A stretch of DNA of 42,310 nt from the NCBI GenBank assembly GCA_022394775.1, contig JAGFCB010000259.1, positions 1 through 42,310 of the forward strand, read 5' to 3'. Source of the DNA: Candidatus Poribacteria bacterium (GTDB taxonomy: Bacteria > Poribacteria > WGA-4E > WGA-3G). The translations under genes were made by a program, and so were the position numbers. Positions 1 through 7,926 of this stretch are shown one piece after another. The notes under the pieces were generated by a model. The model had not been told where the DNA came from. It was given only the letters and a program-made list of their open reading frames with translations, and did no database searches. Within the stretch, counting starts at the first letter, position 1. Each line of letters starts with the position of its first letter.

Positions 1-248
1 ATGTGATATAATCTTTCATGTCAGGATAATACATGGGAAACTCCTTCAATGGGTTGCTTTTCATTAAAGGATACCCATTATCCTGACACGACTCAACTTT
101 ATTTATGAACCACCCTCAAATAATTATGGGATTTACTATAAAAATCCTGTTTCCCTTCCTAGGAATGGGTGGATCCCCATTAGGAAACCGAACCTGCTGA
201 ACCTGGTCCCGATATTGATTTTGTTATGACGTGGGTTTTTCTATGGCT
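1..248. other. Gene-free left edge with a 12-bp inverted repeat
   Basis: No convincing reading frame is present. A perfect 12-bp inverted repeat, TGTCAGGATAAT at 19-30 and ATTATCCTGACA at 77-88, brackets a 46-bp loop. It could form a cruciform or be the edge of a repeat element. The rest of the stretch shows nothing I can name. Confidence 0.4.
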
Positions 249-605
249 TCAGGTTGGAGGATAGTTGAGCTTTCCCTGTCGCCACTCTTTGTAAATCAGA
301 AACACACCCAGTAAACCTAAACTGTAGCATAACACGACTTCTATACCACTGGTTATTATGGTGATGTCCAATCTTCGGAGCAATTTCACGCCTCTTACGT
401 CTTGACCCGGCTCCCATTGCCCCATATATGCGTTGCAAACTGCAGCGACAATCCAGCTGAGAACCTTGACTTGGAGTGCCAATGCTGCGGCAACCAACAT
501 CAAACCCTTTGACCGCGTTCGGAAGCATAAAAACACTAAAAATCCTATAAGTACCACCAATTCCACGTACGTGATACCAGTTACCAGATAGGCATAAACA
601 TTCAT
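249..605 (-). CDS. Small multi-pass membrane protein (paralog A1)
   Basis: This 118-residue hydrophobic protein has three likely membrane segments: roughly residues 8-30 and 35-58, then one near 85-105 after a short polar loop. I do not recognise the family. It is a paralog of the neighbour ending at 964. Both carry FRTRSKG after the first membrane segment, a Y-x-x-QW motif in the middle loop, and a C-terminal GVFLIY-[KR]-EWR-x-GK signature. The start is the ATG at 605; no strong ribosome binding site precedes it. A good promoter lies upstream on the same strand (668-695). Function is unknown; the conserved basic C-terminal tail probably faces the cytoplasm. Confidence 0.75.
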   Translation of the reverse strand: MNVYAYLVTGITYVELVVLIGFLVFLCFRTRSKGLMLVAAALALQVKVLSWIVAAVCNAYMGQWEPGQDVRGVKLLRRLDITIITSGIEVVLCYSLGLLGVFLIYKEWRQGKLNYPPT

Positions 606-667
606 AAGTATCGTTGAAACCCCTTGTAAATTTAAAACTTGATTGTCGTCCTATTCCTGCTGGCCGA

Positions 668-695
668 ATTATACACTGTGTTTTTGTGGTGCCAA
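668..695 (-). promoter_or_regulatory. Sigma-70-type promoter for the 249-605 gene
   Basis: On the minus strand TTGGCA (695-690) is followed after 16 bases by a perfect TATAAT (673-668). Transcription would begin near 661, about 55 bases before the ATG at 605. It lies just outside the repeat element that starts at 701. Confidence 0.5.
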
Positions 696-700
696 TTAAT

Positions 701-902
701 CAGGATTTACGCAAACTTATGGAATCTCTACCTAACGCCAGTTGAAAAAAGTATTAGCAGTCAGGACAGACCCGACTTCGGCAAAAAAGTAATATATTGA
801 CTCCAAAGGGACGATTTTTAGTGATTTAAGAAACACCCGAGCAAAGAAACCCCCTAAATCCCCCTTATCAGGGGGACTTTAAGAAGCAGTGCGTAAGCCC
901 TA
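701..902. mobile_element. MITE-like element, family A (TAGGACTTACGCA termini), long form
   Basis: The element begins CAGGATTTACGCA (701-713) and ends TGCGTAAGCCCTA (890-902). The ends match as inverted repeats at 10 of 13 positions. It has no coding frame. The right part carries the C-rich stretch CCCCCTAAATCCCCC followed by TTATCAGGGGGACTTTAAG (about 849-883), which also occurs at 16178-16236 and 23585-23640 next to the same terminus. It fills most of the gene-free gap 606-963. Non-autonomous transposition is inferred from the inverted ends and multiple copies. Confidence 0.55.
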
Positions 903-917
903 TTTATGAGATGATAG

Positions 918-936
918 GCGCGGTTAGAAACCGCGC
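918..936. terminator. GC-rich hairpin downstream of the 964-1353 gene
   Basis: GCGCGGTT, AGA, AACCGCGC form an 8-bp stem with a 3-base loop, 27 bases past the stop of the minus-strand gene at 964. There is no U-run, so a terminator role is only plausible; it also resembles the palindromic cores of other repeats here. Confidence 0.35.
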
Positions 937-963
937 TTACTTTGGTTGGAGACAATTTTGTAG

Positions 964-1353
964 TTATGAGATGGGTTGTGGTTGTTCCACAAGTTCTTCT
1001 CGGTGTTCAGGTTGCGGGAGGTGAAACTTTCCGTGTCGCCATTCTCTATAGATTAGAAAAACACCGAACACAAACAAAGATCTGTATAGGAAGGATTTTA
1101 TAATTGAAACTGTGAATAAGAATTCTCCCATAGTCATGCTTTGCGTCAACCAGTTACTAATCTCACCTGCTGCCCATTGATCTATATACGGGTCAGAAAA
1201 ATGTTTAAAAATTGAATTGAAAATCCCACTCGTAAGAAGTAATGCAGTAATAAATATTACACCCTTTGACCTTGTCCGAAAGCAACAAAATAGCAGCAGC
1301 CCTATCAGAACCAAGTGCGCAACAATACTTAAACCTGTAATAATGTTAAACAT
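964..1353 (-). CDS. Small multi-pass membrane protein (paralog A2)
   Basis: This protein of about 129 residues is the tandem paralog of the 249-605 product. It shares FRTRSKG, a Y-x-x-QW-x-x-G loop and a GVFLIYREWRHGK tail, then has a longer acidic, Gln/Pro-containing C-terminus. Three membrane segments are likely. The reading frame stays open to 1458, but the ATG at 1353 is chosen because GGAG sits at the right distance upstream (GAAGGAGATTCAAGCC then ATG) and the protein then aligns end to end with its paralog. The upstream extension is polar and unlike the paralog. The family is unknown; tandem duplication is the clear feature. Confidence 0.75.
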   Translation of the reverse strand: MFNIITGLSIVAHLVLIGLLLFCCFRTRSKGVIFITALLLTSGIFNSIFKHFSDPYIDQWAAGEISNWLTQSMTMGEFLFTVSIIKSFLYRSLFVFGVFLIYREWRHGKFHLPQPEHREELVEQPQPIS

Positions 1354-1656
1354 GGCTTGAATCTCCTTCAAACATGAGTTGGGTTGTCGTTTTATCTTTA
1401 TTGAAAAACGATACCATAAACCTGTTAACCATAGCGGTCTAATCAAATTTTCACTCAAAGCCGTTCAATTATGGGCTTTGATAATTTTCGCGGCGGAAAC
1501 CTCGCGATCATAATTCGTTACTACAGCGAAACCTTCAAATTTTTGAGGATTTTAATCGATTCCGAAAAACAGATAAGGCATTTAAACATCAGTGGGTTCA
1601 TTTATAGTGACGCGCCTTAATGGCAAAAGGGATGCATAATTTTATGCAGACTGATT
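1354..1656. other. Gene-free gap with a small hairpin
   Basis: No credible gene. The only structure I see is TGCATAA-TT-TTATGCA (1633-1648), a 7-bp stem just past the stop of the cupin gene on the minus strand. It is followed on that strand by CCCTTTT, so it could be a weak terminator. Confidence 0.35.
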
Positions 1657-2067
1657 TCAAGAAGACTCGCTAAAGACTTCCATTCCGGCGGACCCGTCTG
1701 CAATCTTACGGATTTGTTTCTCAAAACCGGGGGGTGAGAGCGTCCACGTAATCCAGAGCGGTTCGTCGCCTGTGTTGACAAAGCGGTGTTCAACATTCGG
1801 CGGGAGATAGATAACTGTACCGGGTTTCAGATCAGCGACTTCATCCCCGACGAAGGCTTTCCCTTGTCCACCATAAACAAAAATAATCTCTTCAGATTCG
1901 CTGTGGGAATGGCGCGGAATTTCGCTATTCGGATCAATCTCTTCTAATCCCATCGAAAAATGCTCGGTACTCGTGGTATTCGGTTCGATGAGCGTGTACA
2001 GTGTCCGCGGTGCCTCGCCTTCAATACGGACAACTTCGGCATCTTCTTTGTGGTAGATATGTTTCAT
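1657..2067 (-). CDS. Single-domain cupin
   Basis: A 136-residue small beta-barrel of the cupin_2 type. Motif 1 is RHSHSESEE with metal-ligand candidates H53, H55 and E59. Motif 2 is PPNVEHRF with H94. All four canonical ligands are therefore present and a divalent metal site is expected. The ATG at 2067 is chosen over the longer frame to 2115 because CGGAGGAG lies directly upstream. Such proteins act as sugar isomerases, dioxygenases or sugar-responsive regulators; the substrate cannot be read from sequence. It lies 35 bp downstream of the furanosidase-like gene (3494 to 2103) on the same strand, which suggests co-transcription and a role in handling the sugar released there. Confidence 0.85.
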   Translation of the reverse strand: MKHIYHKEDAEVVRIEGEAPRTLYTLIEPNTTSTEHFSMGLEEIDPNSEIPRHSHSESEEIIFVYGGQGKAFVGDEVADLKPGTVIYLPPNVEHRFVNTGDEPLWITWTLSPPGFEKQIRKIADGSAGMEVFSESS

Positions 2068-2102
2068 TTTTCTCCTCCGTGCACAGAAAATAATTAGTAT
2101 GT

Positions 2103-3494
2103 TTAAATAAACCAATAGGAATATAAACTCGCGTTCCTGAGTTGGAATCGGAGTCGGATTTCTTTGCCGCTGAGTGCTGCCAACGGTTGATCGAATTCAA
2201 CGGATATATCTAATTGGTCTCCGACGATTTGGCGAGAGGTGTAACCTTCTAAAGGTGTGCCAATATCATCGGTGATTGAGACAGTGACAGAGCCTTGGCT
2301 GGCATCAACGTTGAGATGTAATTCTCCGCCATCAATTGTTAGCGGTTTCGTTAGCATGCGTCCTTCCGTTTCACCCGCATCAAGTGAGACGAATCCGTCA
2401 CGGCGCAACGTCGCCAATCCGAGCATAGACTTATGCTTACGTTCGACCTGTTTGAACTTTCTACCGGTGTGGGGTCCGTTCACACCGCCGTAATAGAAAT
2501 AGATTTGATCGTTATGCGTGATGAAATTTTGACTAATCCGCGTCATGCCGTCTTCCCAACTTCCTCGCTCACCGAGCGTCAGAAATGTTTGACGATCCAA
2601 AACGCGTTGCCAACTGATACCATCACGACTCATCGCGAGCGAAGTGTCAATCGTGCCATCAACGCCTTCGCGATAGACCCAGATCATACCGAGATAGATG
2701 CCTTCGTAGAGGTTAATCGGCATGCCGTAAATCTGGGTGCCTTCTTCATCAACCGCGTCGCACTCAAAGACGCGTTCCGGTTGACTGAAGTGGATCGCGT
2801 CCAGACTTTCGGCACGAGCGGTTTTGCGTCCACCTGCCCCGAATCGTCCGAAGACAACATATTTCTCTATTTTTGGATCCCACACTAAAGATTGGGTCGT
2901 GTCGCTACCAAGCGGAATGACCGGATTAGATTCGCAGTCTGCCCAGTGAACACCGTCCGGTGAAAACGACATCCACATACCGTCCCCTTCACCCTGCCCC
3001 CAGATTGTGCGTCCCTCGTGCTGGATGAAGGTGTCAATGCCGCCGTGCTCCCAATAAAAGGCTTTGTAGCGGCGTGCAGGGTCGGTTTCGTGGTCGTCAT
3101 AGATGATCGCTGCACCCTCACAGTTTGTGCGTCCGATGTCAACCAAGTTGTTTTCGGTGCTGCCTTCAAAATCGACTTGGTTTAGGATAGGTTTCTCCCA
3201 ATGCACGCCATCGGTTGAAGTCGCATAAGCCAGGAGTGTTATATTGCCGAGCGCGTTCCGTTGACGGATTTGTACCATGCCATCTACATAGGGTCCCGTG
3301 AGATACCACATTTTGAAGAGTGAATTCTCTGGATCGTAAAGCACCGTGCCGTAGAGCGATGCGACACGTTCCCACGGGTTCTCGCCGCGCAAAATCGGGT
3401 TATCGGGGTGTCGTTGCGGTTGATGTATCCGGCGATACAACCCTTCGATTCGGGTGATGTGCTGCAGGTCAAGGAAAAGGTATCGGTGTGCCAT
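2103..3494 (-). CDS. Furanosidase-like five-bladed propeller protein (GH43/GH32-like), paralog B1
   Basis: A 463-residue protein in the GH32/GH43/GH62 propeller superfamily by its repeated blade signatures, e.g. YATSTDGVHWEKP and MSFSPDGVHWADC, and the ending in a beta-sandwich-like module (about residues 370-463: FVSLDAGETEGRMLTKPL to the YWF terminus). It is a paralog of the 11706-13205 product, strongest over that C-terminal module. No signal peptide is visible, so it probably acts in the cytoplasm. I cannot assign the catalytic acids by eye. The ATG at 3494 has GAGGA 9 bases upstream. It is probably the first gene of a pair with the cupin. It could be a glycosidase, a phosphorylase or a non-catalytic sugar binder. 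Confidence 0.75.
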   Translation of the reverse strand: MAHRYLFLDLQHITRIEGLYRRIHQPQRHPDNPILRGENPWERVASLYGTVLYDPENSLFKMWYLTGPYVDGMVQIRQRNALGNITLLAYATSTDGVHWEKPILNQVDFEGSTENNLVDIGRTNCEGAAIIYDDHETDPARRYKAFYWEHGGIDTFIQHEGRTIWGQGEGDGMWMSFSPDGVHWADCESNPVIPLGSDTTQSLVWDPKIEKYVVFGRFGAGGRKTARAESLDAIHFSQPERVFECDAVDEEGTQIYGMPINLYEGIYLGMIWVYREGVDGTIDTSLAMSRDGISWQRVLDRQTFLTLGERGSWEDGMTRISQNFITHNDQIYFYYGGVNGPHTGRKFKQVERKHKSMLGLATLRRDGFVSLDAGETEGRMLTKPLTIDGGELHLNVDASQGSVTVSITDDIGTPLEGYTSRQIVGDQLDISVEFDQPLAALSGKEIRLRFQLRNASLYSYWFI

Positions 3495-3674
3495 GTGTTG
3501 GTTCCTCAGATATGCCGTGCCTTTTGTCTGAATCGCGGATTATCGCGGAGGACGCGGAGGACACGGATTTTCGGGTTTAGGGACGCCAAAATCATAAGGT
3601 AATTTAGCTGTTTTCCAGAGAATTGAATGGTTCTGGCGTATCCGATCTTTTTCCGATTAGACTTACCTATTGGG

Positions 3675-4814
3675 TTACAGTGTGCGCAACTCTTCAAAGA
3701 GCGCCAACTGTTGCCGATAATCTGTCGGGAGGGACCGAATTTCTTGGTACCCCTCAAAGAAAATTGTCTGTTCATCTTCACTAAAATGCCGTGAAAGTGT
3801 CAGAGTATCTGAGAGATAATAACCGAACCCGAACGCCATCACGTCAACTGGACAGGGTTGTCCGTCCGAGATAATGATATTGTGCGGTTCGAGGTCCGAG
3901 TGAATCAGTCCAAAAACGTCGGGTGCTTCAGCATGTTCTCCGATAATCTGTAAGAACCGCGCTGGAAGCGTGGATAGTTTTGCGAGTTCCGCTGCGGAAG
4001 CGTCCGTGTGATCACTTGTAAGCACCTTTTCAACCTTGGCAGCAATCCAGTCGATATCGTACCGCGGGCGGGTGAACCCGTCTGGTAATTCTAACGTTTC
4101 CGACACAGCGTGCATGCGACCTACCATGTTCCCAAGCCTCCGAATCAGCTCCGGCGTTTTTTCCGCTGCAGAGAGTGAGTGAAGCGTCTCGCCGGGAATC
4201 CAATCGTATACAACGCCATAGCGCGACGGTAGGTCATTTGGAGATATACTTTGAATCATTTCGCCATCACGTCCTGGAACAGGAGAGAGGGTCTTGATGT
4301 GTCCTTCGCTCCAAAGAGCCTCTAACCAATAGATTTTAGATCGAATTTCATGGATAGAGGTCCCAGCGCGGTGGATTCTCAGTGTGAACCGTGTGTCTTC
4401 AGTGTTGAAGAAAAACAATATATTCGCAAAATCAAATCCGATACCACTAATTCGGAATGAAACGTCATTGAATCCATATAAAATAACAGCTGCTTTTGCA
4501 TAGTGCCAATCGGTGAGGAGGTATTGTAAGATATTTCTGTTGTAAACTATCAAAATACCACTGTCACACGCGTGTCGTGTTGATTCGGATACAAATGTTC
4601 GCTGTTCATCGTTGAGTGAATCCAAGAAGGCAACGATGGCAGGATCAATCTGTGGGTGTGGTTCAGAGATTGCTTCAAGCCAATACTGCCTACATTTCTC
4701 ATGACAATCGATTCGGTAGACGGGTAGAGACGGATCTCGGTACCAATCAGGCGAATTTTCGATAACGTATTCAACCTCGGTCTGGCAAAATGGGCACGAC
4801 ATCTTCTCTGCCAT
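3675..4814 (-). CDS. Zinc-ribbon / aminoglycoside-phosphotransferase-like kinase
   Basis: A 379-residue protein. An N-terminal CPFC...DCHEKC segment (C7, C10, C37, H38, C41) looks like a zinc ribbon. After a middle region of about 100 residues comes a protein-kinase-like APH/choline-kinase domain: VVYDWIPGETLH hinge near residue 215-226, a LIHSDLEPHN catalytic loop (H-x-D, near residue 304, with the Asn five positions on) and a VDVMAFGFG metal-binding Asp near 324. The ATG at 4814 is chosen over 4874 because GGAG precedes it. The substrate may be a small molecule rather than an aminoglycoside; resistance should not be assumed. The zinc ribbon in front of an APH fold is unusual. It is transcribed divergently from the sigma/WD40 gene. 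Confidence 0.75.
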   Translation of the reverse strand: MAEKMSCPFCQTEVEYVIENSPDWYRDPSLPVYRIDCHEKCRQYWLEAISEPHPQIDPAIVAFLDSLNDEQRTFVSESTRHACDSGILIVYNRNILQYLLTDWHYAKAAVILYGFNDVSFRISGIGFDFANILFFFNTEDTRFTLRIHRAGTSIHEIRSKIYWLEALWSEGHIKTLSPVPGRDGEMIQSISPNDLPSRYGVVYDWIPGETLHSLSAAEKTPELIRRLGNMVGRMHAVSETLELPDGFTRPRYDIDWIAAKVEKVLTSDHTDASAAELAKLSTLPARFLQIIGEHAEAPDVFGLIHSDLEPHNIIISDGQPCPVDVMAFGFGYYLSDTLTLSRHFSEDEQTIFFEGYQEIRSLPTDYRQQLALFEELRTL

Positions 4815-5176
4815 GGCGTCGTTTCTCCTGTACCGTATTGAAGGATTAAAATCCGTTAGCGAACATGTTATCATAGATATGAAGGTAAGTCTATAGAAAA
4901 GAGAGGGACCTCAACTCAAAGTATATGCCCTATTCACTGGATTTATGGTATAATTTCACTAACAGAAAGCGGGGAAATTGAGCAACACGGATACAATCCG
5001 CCTCTCTCTCACTATCCATAAAAAAATAGAATTTTCAACCTCCTTTACATGTTCCCGTATCTATCGGCGAAGTTCACAATCAAGAATTGACGGAATTGTG
5101 AGACTTTTTTATTTCAAGTCGCATCGTTAACAATTATGGGCATAAATCATGAACATTCCGTTTCCAGAGGTATCCG
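4815..5176. promoter_or_regulatory. Divergent control region between kinase and sigma/WD40 genes
   Basis: This 362-bp gap separates two divergent genes, so it must hold promoters for both. A perfect TATAAT (4949-4954, plus strand) is present but without a recognisable -35 box at 16-18 bp. I see no repeat element or ORF. AGAGG (5166-5170) is the ribosome binding site for the gene starting at 5177. Confidence 0.35.
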
Positions 5177-7789
5177 ATGAAACACGACGATGCTCAGCTC
5201 ATCCAACGCGTCCTCGCAGGTGATGATACTGCGTTCTCCGCACTTGTAAAAAAACACCAAAAACCGGTGCACGCGCTCGCATGGCGGAAAACTGGAGATT
5301 TTCACATCGCCGAAGAAATTACGCAAGACACCTTTCTAAAAGCGTATCAGAACCTTTCGACGCTCAAGGAACCGCAGAAGTTTGCGGGTTGGCTCTATGT
5401 GATAGCGACGAACTACTGCAAGATGTGGATGCGTAAGAAACGTTTGTCAACACAGTCGTTAGAAGACACAAACAGCGCGGCATTAGAAAAAGCGACCTAT
5501 TCTGGATATGTCATTGTGGAAAACGAACGGACAACCGCAGAAGCGCAGCGCGAAGTCGTCAAGCAGCTGCTTGCCAAACTTCAGGAGAGTGACCGGATCG
5601 TCATCACGCTCTACTACCTTGGGGGAATGACGTACGAAGAGATAAGTGAGTTCTTGGGTGTATCGGTAAGCGCGATTAAGAATCGTCTCTACCGGGCGCG
5701 GCGACGTCTAAAAAAGGAGGAACCGATGATACGAGAGGCTTTAGGCAATTTCCAGATCACACCAAATCTAACAGAGAATATCATGGGTGAAATTTCGCGT
5801 CTGAAACCGGTCGCGCCCCCGAACAGTAAACCGTTGGTGCCGTGGGTGCTCGCTGCGTCTACGTTGGCAGTTGTATTTTTAATGTTAGGTGTTGGTAGTC
5901 AATACGTGTCGCGTTTCCAAAAGCCGTATAGTTTCGATGCTGCATCAGAGATGACGGTGGAATTGATTGAGGCACCTATTGTGCTAAACCTCGAATCCAA
6001 ACCGGATGTCCGAAGGCAGTTGGGAAATGTCAATACACTGAGCAAAAGTGATACCCGCAACCAGCAGCCTAACGATGTGTCGGCATCGGTTGCAGACGCA
6101 GCATCGGAGGAAACAGATACAGACTATTCTCAATGGCAGCTTCCTGAAGAAGCCAAATTTCGACTCGGAAAAGGCAACTTACATGACATCAAATATACAC
6201 CCGATGGTAACCGCATCGCAGTTGCAACAGATATAGGTATCTGGATATACGACGCGCAGACAGGAAAGGAACTCGCGATGCTTACAGGACACACAGGTAG
6301 GGTTACCTCATTGGGTTTCCCAGCAGATGGGCGTTTCCTCGCGAGTGGAAGTTTCGATGGAACAATCCGGTTGTGGGACATAGACACCGGCAAACAGACC
6401 GCTGTTTTCGCTGGACACTTGGGCGGAATTCAAACCATTGCAGTGTCTCCCGATGGAAAAACCGTCGTTAGTGGCGACACATGGGAAGGCACGCTGATCC
6501 TCTGGGATACAGAGACCGGTGAACAGCTTGAACGCCACACTACATACACGGATAACCTGATTCGCAGGTTCAAAATTTGGATTGATAAGCATAGAACCAG
6601 ACCATATCCAAATGCTGTTAAAGCACTCGCTTTTTCACCAGACGGGAAAATCTTTGCGAGCGGACATTCGGATGGCATTCTGCGGCTCTGGGATGCTGAG
6701 ACTGGACGAAAACTCTCAACCCTGAGGGATCACAAACGTGGTTGGATTGACGGGTTGGCATTTTCACCAGACGGGAAAATGTTCGCCAGTAGTAGTGCAG
6801 ATGACATCATATTACATAGATTTCAAAAGGGTAAACCGCAGGCACACCTTACGATAAAGCATCGCACGGACCACTTGGTGTTCTCTCCAGATAGGAAAAC
6901 CCTCATCGGCTTCGATTGGAGGTCTTGGAAAGGGGAAAACGAAGACCTCCACGTATGGGACACAGAAACTGGTGAACGTCTTCAATCCATTTACACAAAG
7001 CATACGGATCAACATGAAGCGTTAGGAATCTCCCCTGATGGTAACACTATCCTAACTGGCAGCTGGGACGGCACAATTCACCAATGGGAGACAGCAACAG
7101 GAACATATCTCTCTACTTTCACCACAGGGCACGGTAGAGGTGCCAGCACATTGGAGTTTTCTGATGATGGACAGACACTTATCAGTCGGCTTGTACGTTA
7201 TGGTAGCGAAGATCAACTGCAGTTTTGGAATACAACCACGGGTGTCCAAATCTCAGCCCCTGATCTTGAAGAAACGCTTGGAAAACAATCCCCGAATTTA
7301 CCGAATCATGTGATCACTGCTAAGATTGACGAAGATCGAAAGTACATTCAGGTACAGGAGGTCGCAACCGGTCGCGAAATGTATCGAATCACCGAACATA
7401 AAGGCGATATCTGGACGTTCGCGTTTTCACCCGATAGGAAAATCCTTGCGAGTGGGAGCGATGATGCAACGATCCGGTTGTGGGATGCCATCACCGGGAA
7501 CGAAATCCTTACGCTCCGGACCTATACAAACGAAGTTTTCGCTCTGGCATTTTCACCTGATGGGAAAATCCTCGCCGGTGGCAGTGTATACGACAGCCAG
7601 TTAGGCAGATCAGACCTCATTCGTTTATGGGAAATTCCAAGTGGACGCATACTGACAACTCTCACTGGACACACAAGCACTGTCAGGGTATTGCGATTCT
7701 CACCTGATGGAAAAACCCTCGCCAGCAGCGGCAGTGATGGTATTATTCTCCTTTGGGACTTGGATAGAACCGTTCGCTCAAAAAAATAA
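5177..7789 (+). CDS. Membrane-tethered ECF sigma factor fused to a WD40 propeller
   Basis: 870 residues. Residues about 8-88 are sigma region 2 (AFSALVKKHQKPV, EEITQDTFLKAY, FAGWLYVIATNYCK). Residues 119-182 are sigma region 4 with its helix-turn-helix (MTYEEISEFLGVSVSAIKNRLYRARRRLK). One membrane segment follows (about 219-243, PLVPWVLAASTLAVVFLMLG), then a Ser/Thr/Asp-rich linker. From about 329 to the end are roughly 12 WD40 repeats with SPDGK...LASGS...LWD signatures. Topology predicts sigma in the cytoplasm and the propeller outside. Family knowledge: ECF-WD40 fusions occur in Planctomycetes and Poribacteria. Inference: the propeller senses a ligand and controls a sigma domain that must be proteolysed or act at the membrane. 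No anti-sigma gene adjoins. AGAGG lies 6 bases before the ATG. Confidence 0.9.
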   Translation: MKHDDAQLIQRVLAGDDTAFSALVKKHQKPVHALAWRKTGDFHIAEEITQDTFLKAYQNLSTLKEPQKFAGWLYVIATNYCKMWMRKKRLSTQSLEDTNSAALEKATYSGYVIVENERTTAEAQREVVKQLLAKLQESDRIVITLYYLGGMTYEEISEFLGVSVSAIKNRLYRARRRLKKEEPMIREALGNFQITPNLTENIMGEISRLKPVAPPNSKPLVPWVLAASTLAVVFLMLGVGSQYVSRFQKPYSFDAASEMTVELIEAPIVLNLESKPDVRRQLGNVNTLSKSDTRNQQPNDVSASVADAASEETDTDYSQWQLPEEAKFRLGKGNLHDIKYTPDGNRIAVATDIGIWIYDAQTGKELAMLTGHTGRVTSLGFPADGRFLASGSFDGTIRLWDIDTGKQTAVFAGHLGGIQTIAVSPDGKTVVSGDTWEGTLILWDTETGEQLERHTTYTDNLIRRFKIWIDKHRTRPYPNAVKALAFSPDGKIFASGHSDGILRLWDAETGRKLSTLRDHKRGWIDGLAFSPDGKMFASSSADDIILHRFQKGKPQAHLTIKHRTDHLVFSPDRKTLIGFDWRSWKGENEDLHVWDTETGERLQSIYTKHTDQHEALGISPDGNTILTGSWDGTIHQWETATGTYLSTFTTGHGRGASTLEFSDDGQTLISRLVRYGSEDQLQFWNTTTGVQISAPDLEETLGKQSPNLPNHVITAKIDEDRKYIQVQEVATGREMYRITEHKGDIWTFAFSPDRKILASGSDDATIRLWDAITGNEILTLRTYTNEVFALAFSPDGKILAGGSVYDSQLGRSDLIRLWEIPSGRILTTLTGHTSTVRVLRFSPDGKTLASSGSDGIILLWDLDRTVRSKK

Positions 7790-7790
7790 A

Positions 7791-7879
7791 CAGGACTTAC
7801 GCATTTTGCCACGATACCCTACATATTACGCACTGCAGGGTTTCAAACCCTGCCTGCAAAGAGGGCTGCGTAAATTCTG
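7791..7879. mobile_element. MITE-like element, family A, short form with palindromic core
   Basis: It begins CAGGACTTACGCA (7791-7803) and ends TGCGTAAATTCTG (7867-7879); 11 of 13 bases are inverted-complementary. In the middle, GCAGGGTTT-C-AAACCCTGC (7835-7853) is a perfect palindrome. The element starts one base after the stop of the sigma/WD40 gene and lies between that gene and the convergent MFS gene, so it may serve both as terminator. Confidence 0.6.
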
Positions 7880-7926
7880 ATAAATGTTGTGTTTACCCAA
7901 CACACCTTATAGAGGAACACCGATTC

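Noticed and set aside
2433..2888. A 151-codon plus-strand frame
   Set aside because: It is antisense to the propeller gene 2103-3494 and shows no domain.
3675..4814. Calling the kinase an aminoglycoside resistance gene
   Set aside because: Only the general APH/choline-kinase fold motifs are seen; the zinc ribbon and length argue for another substrate.
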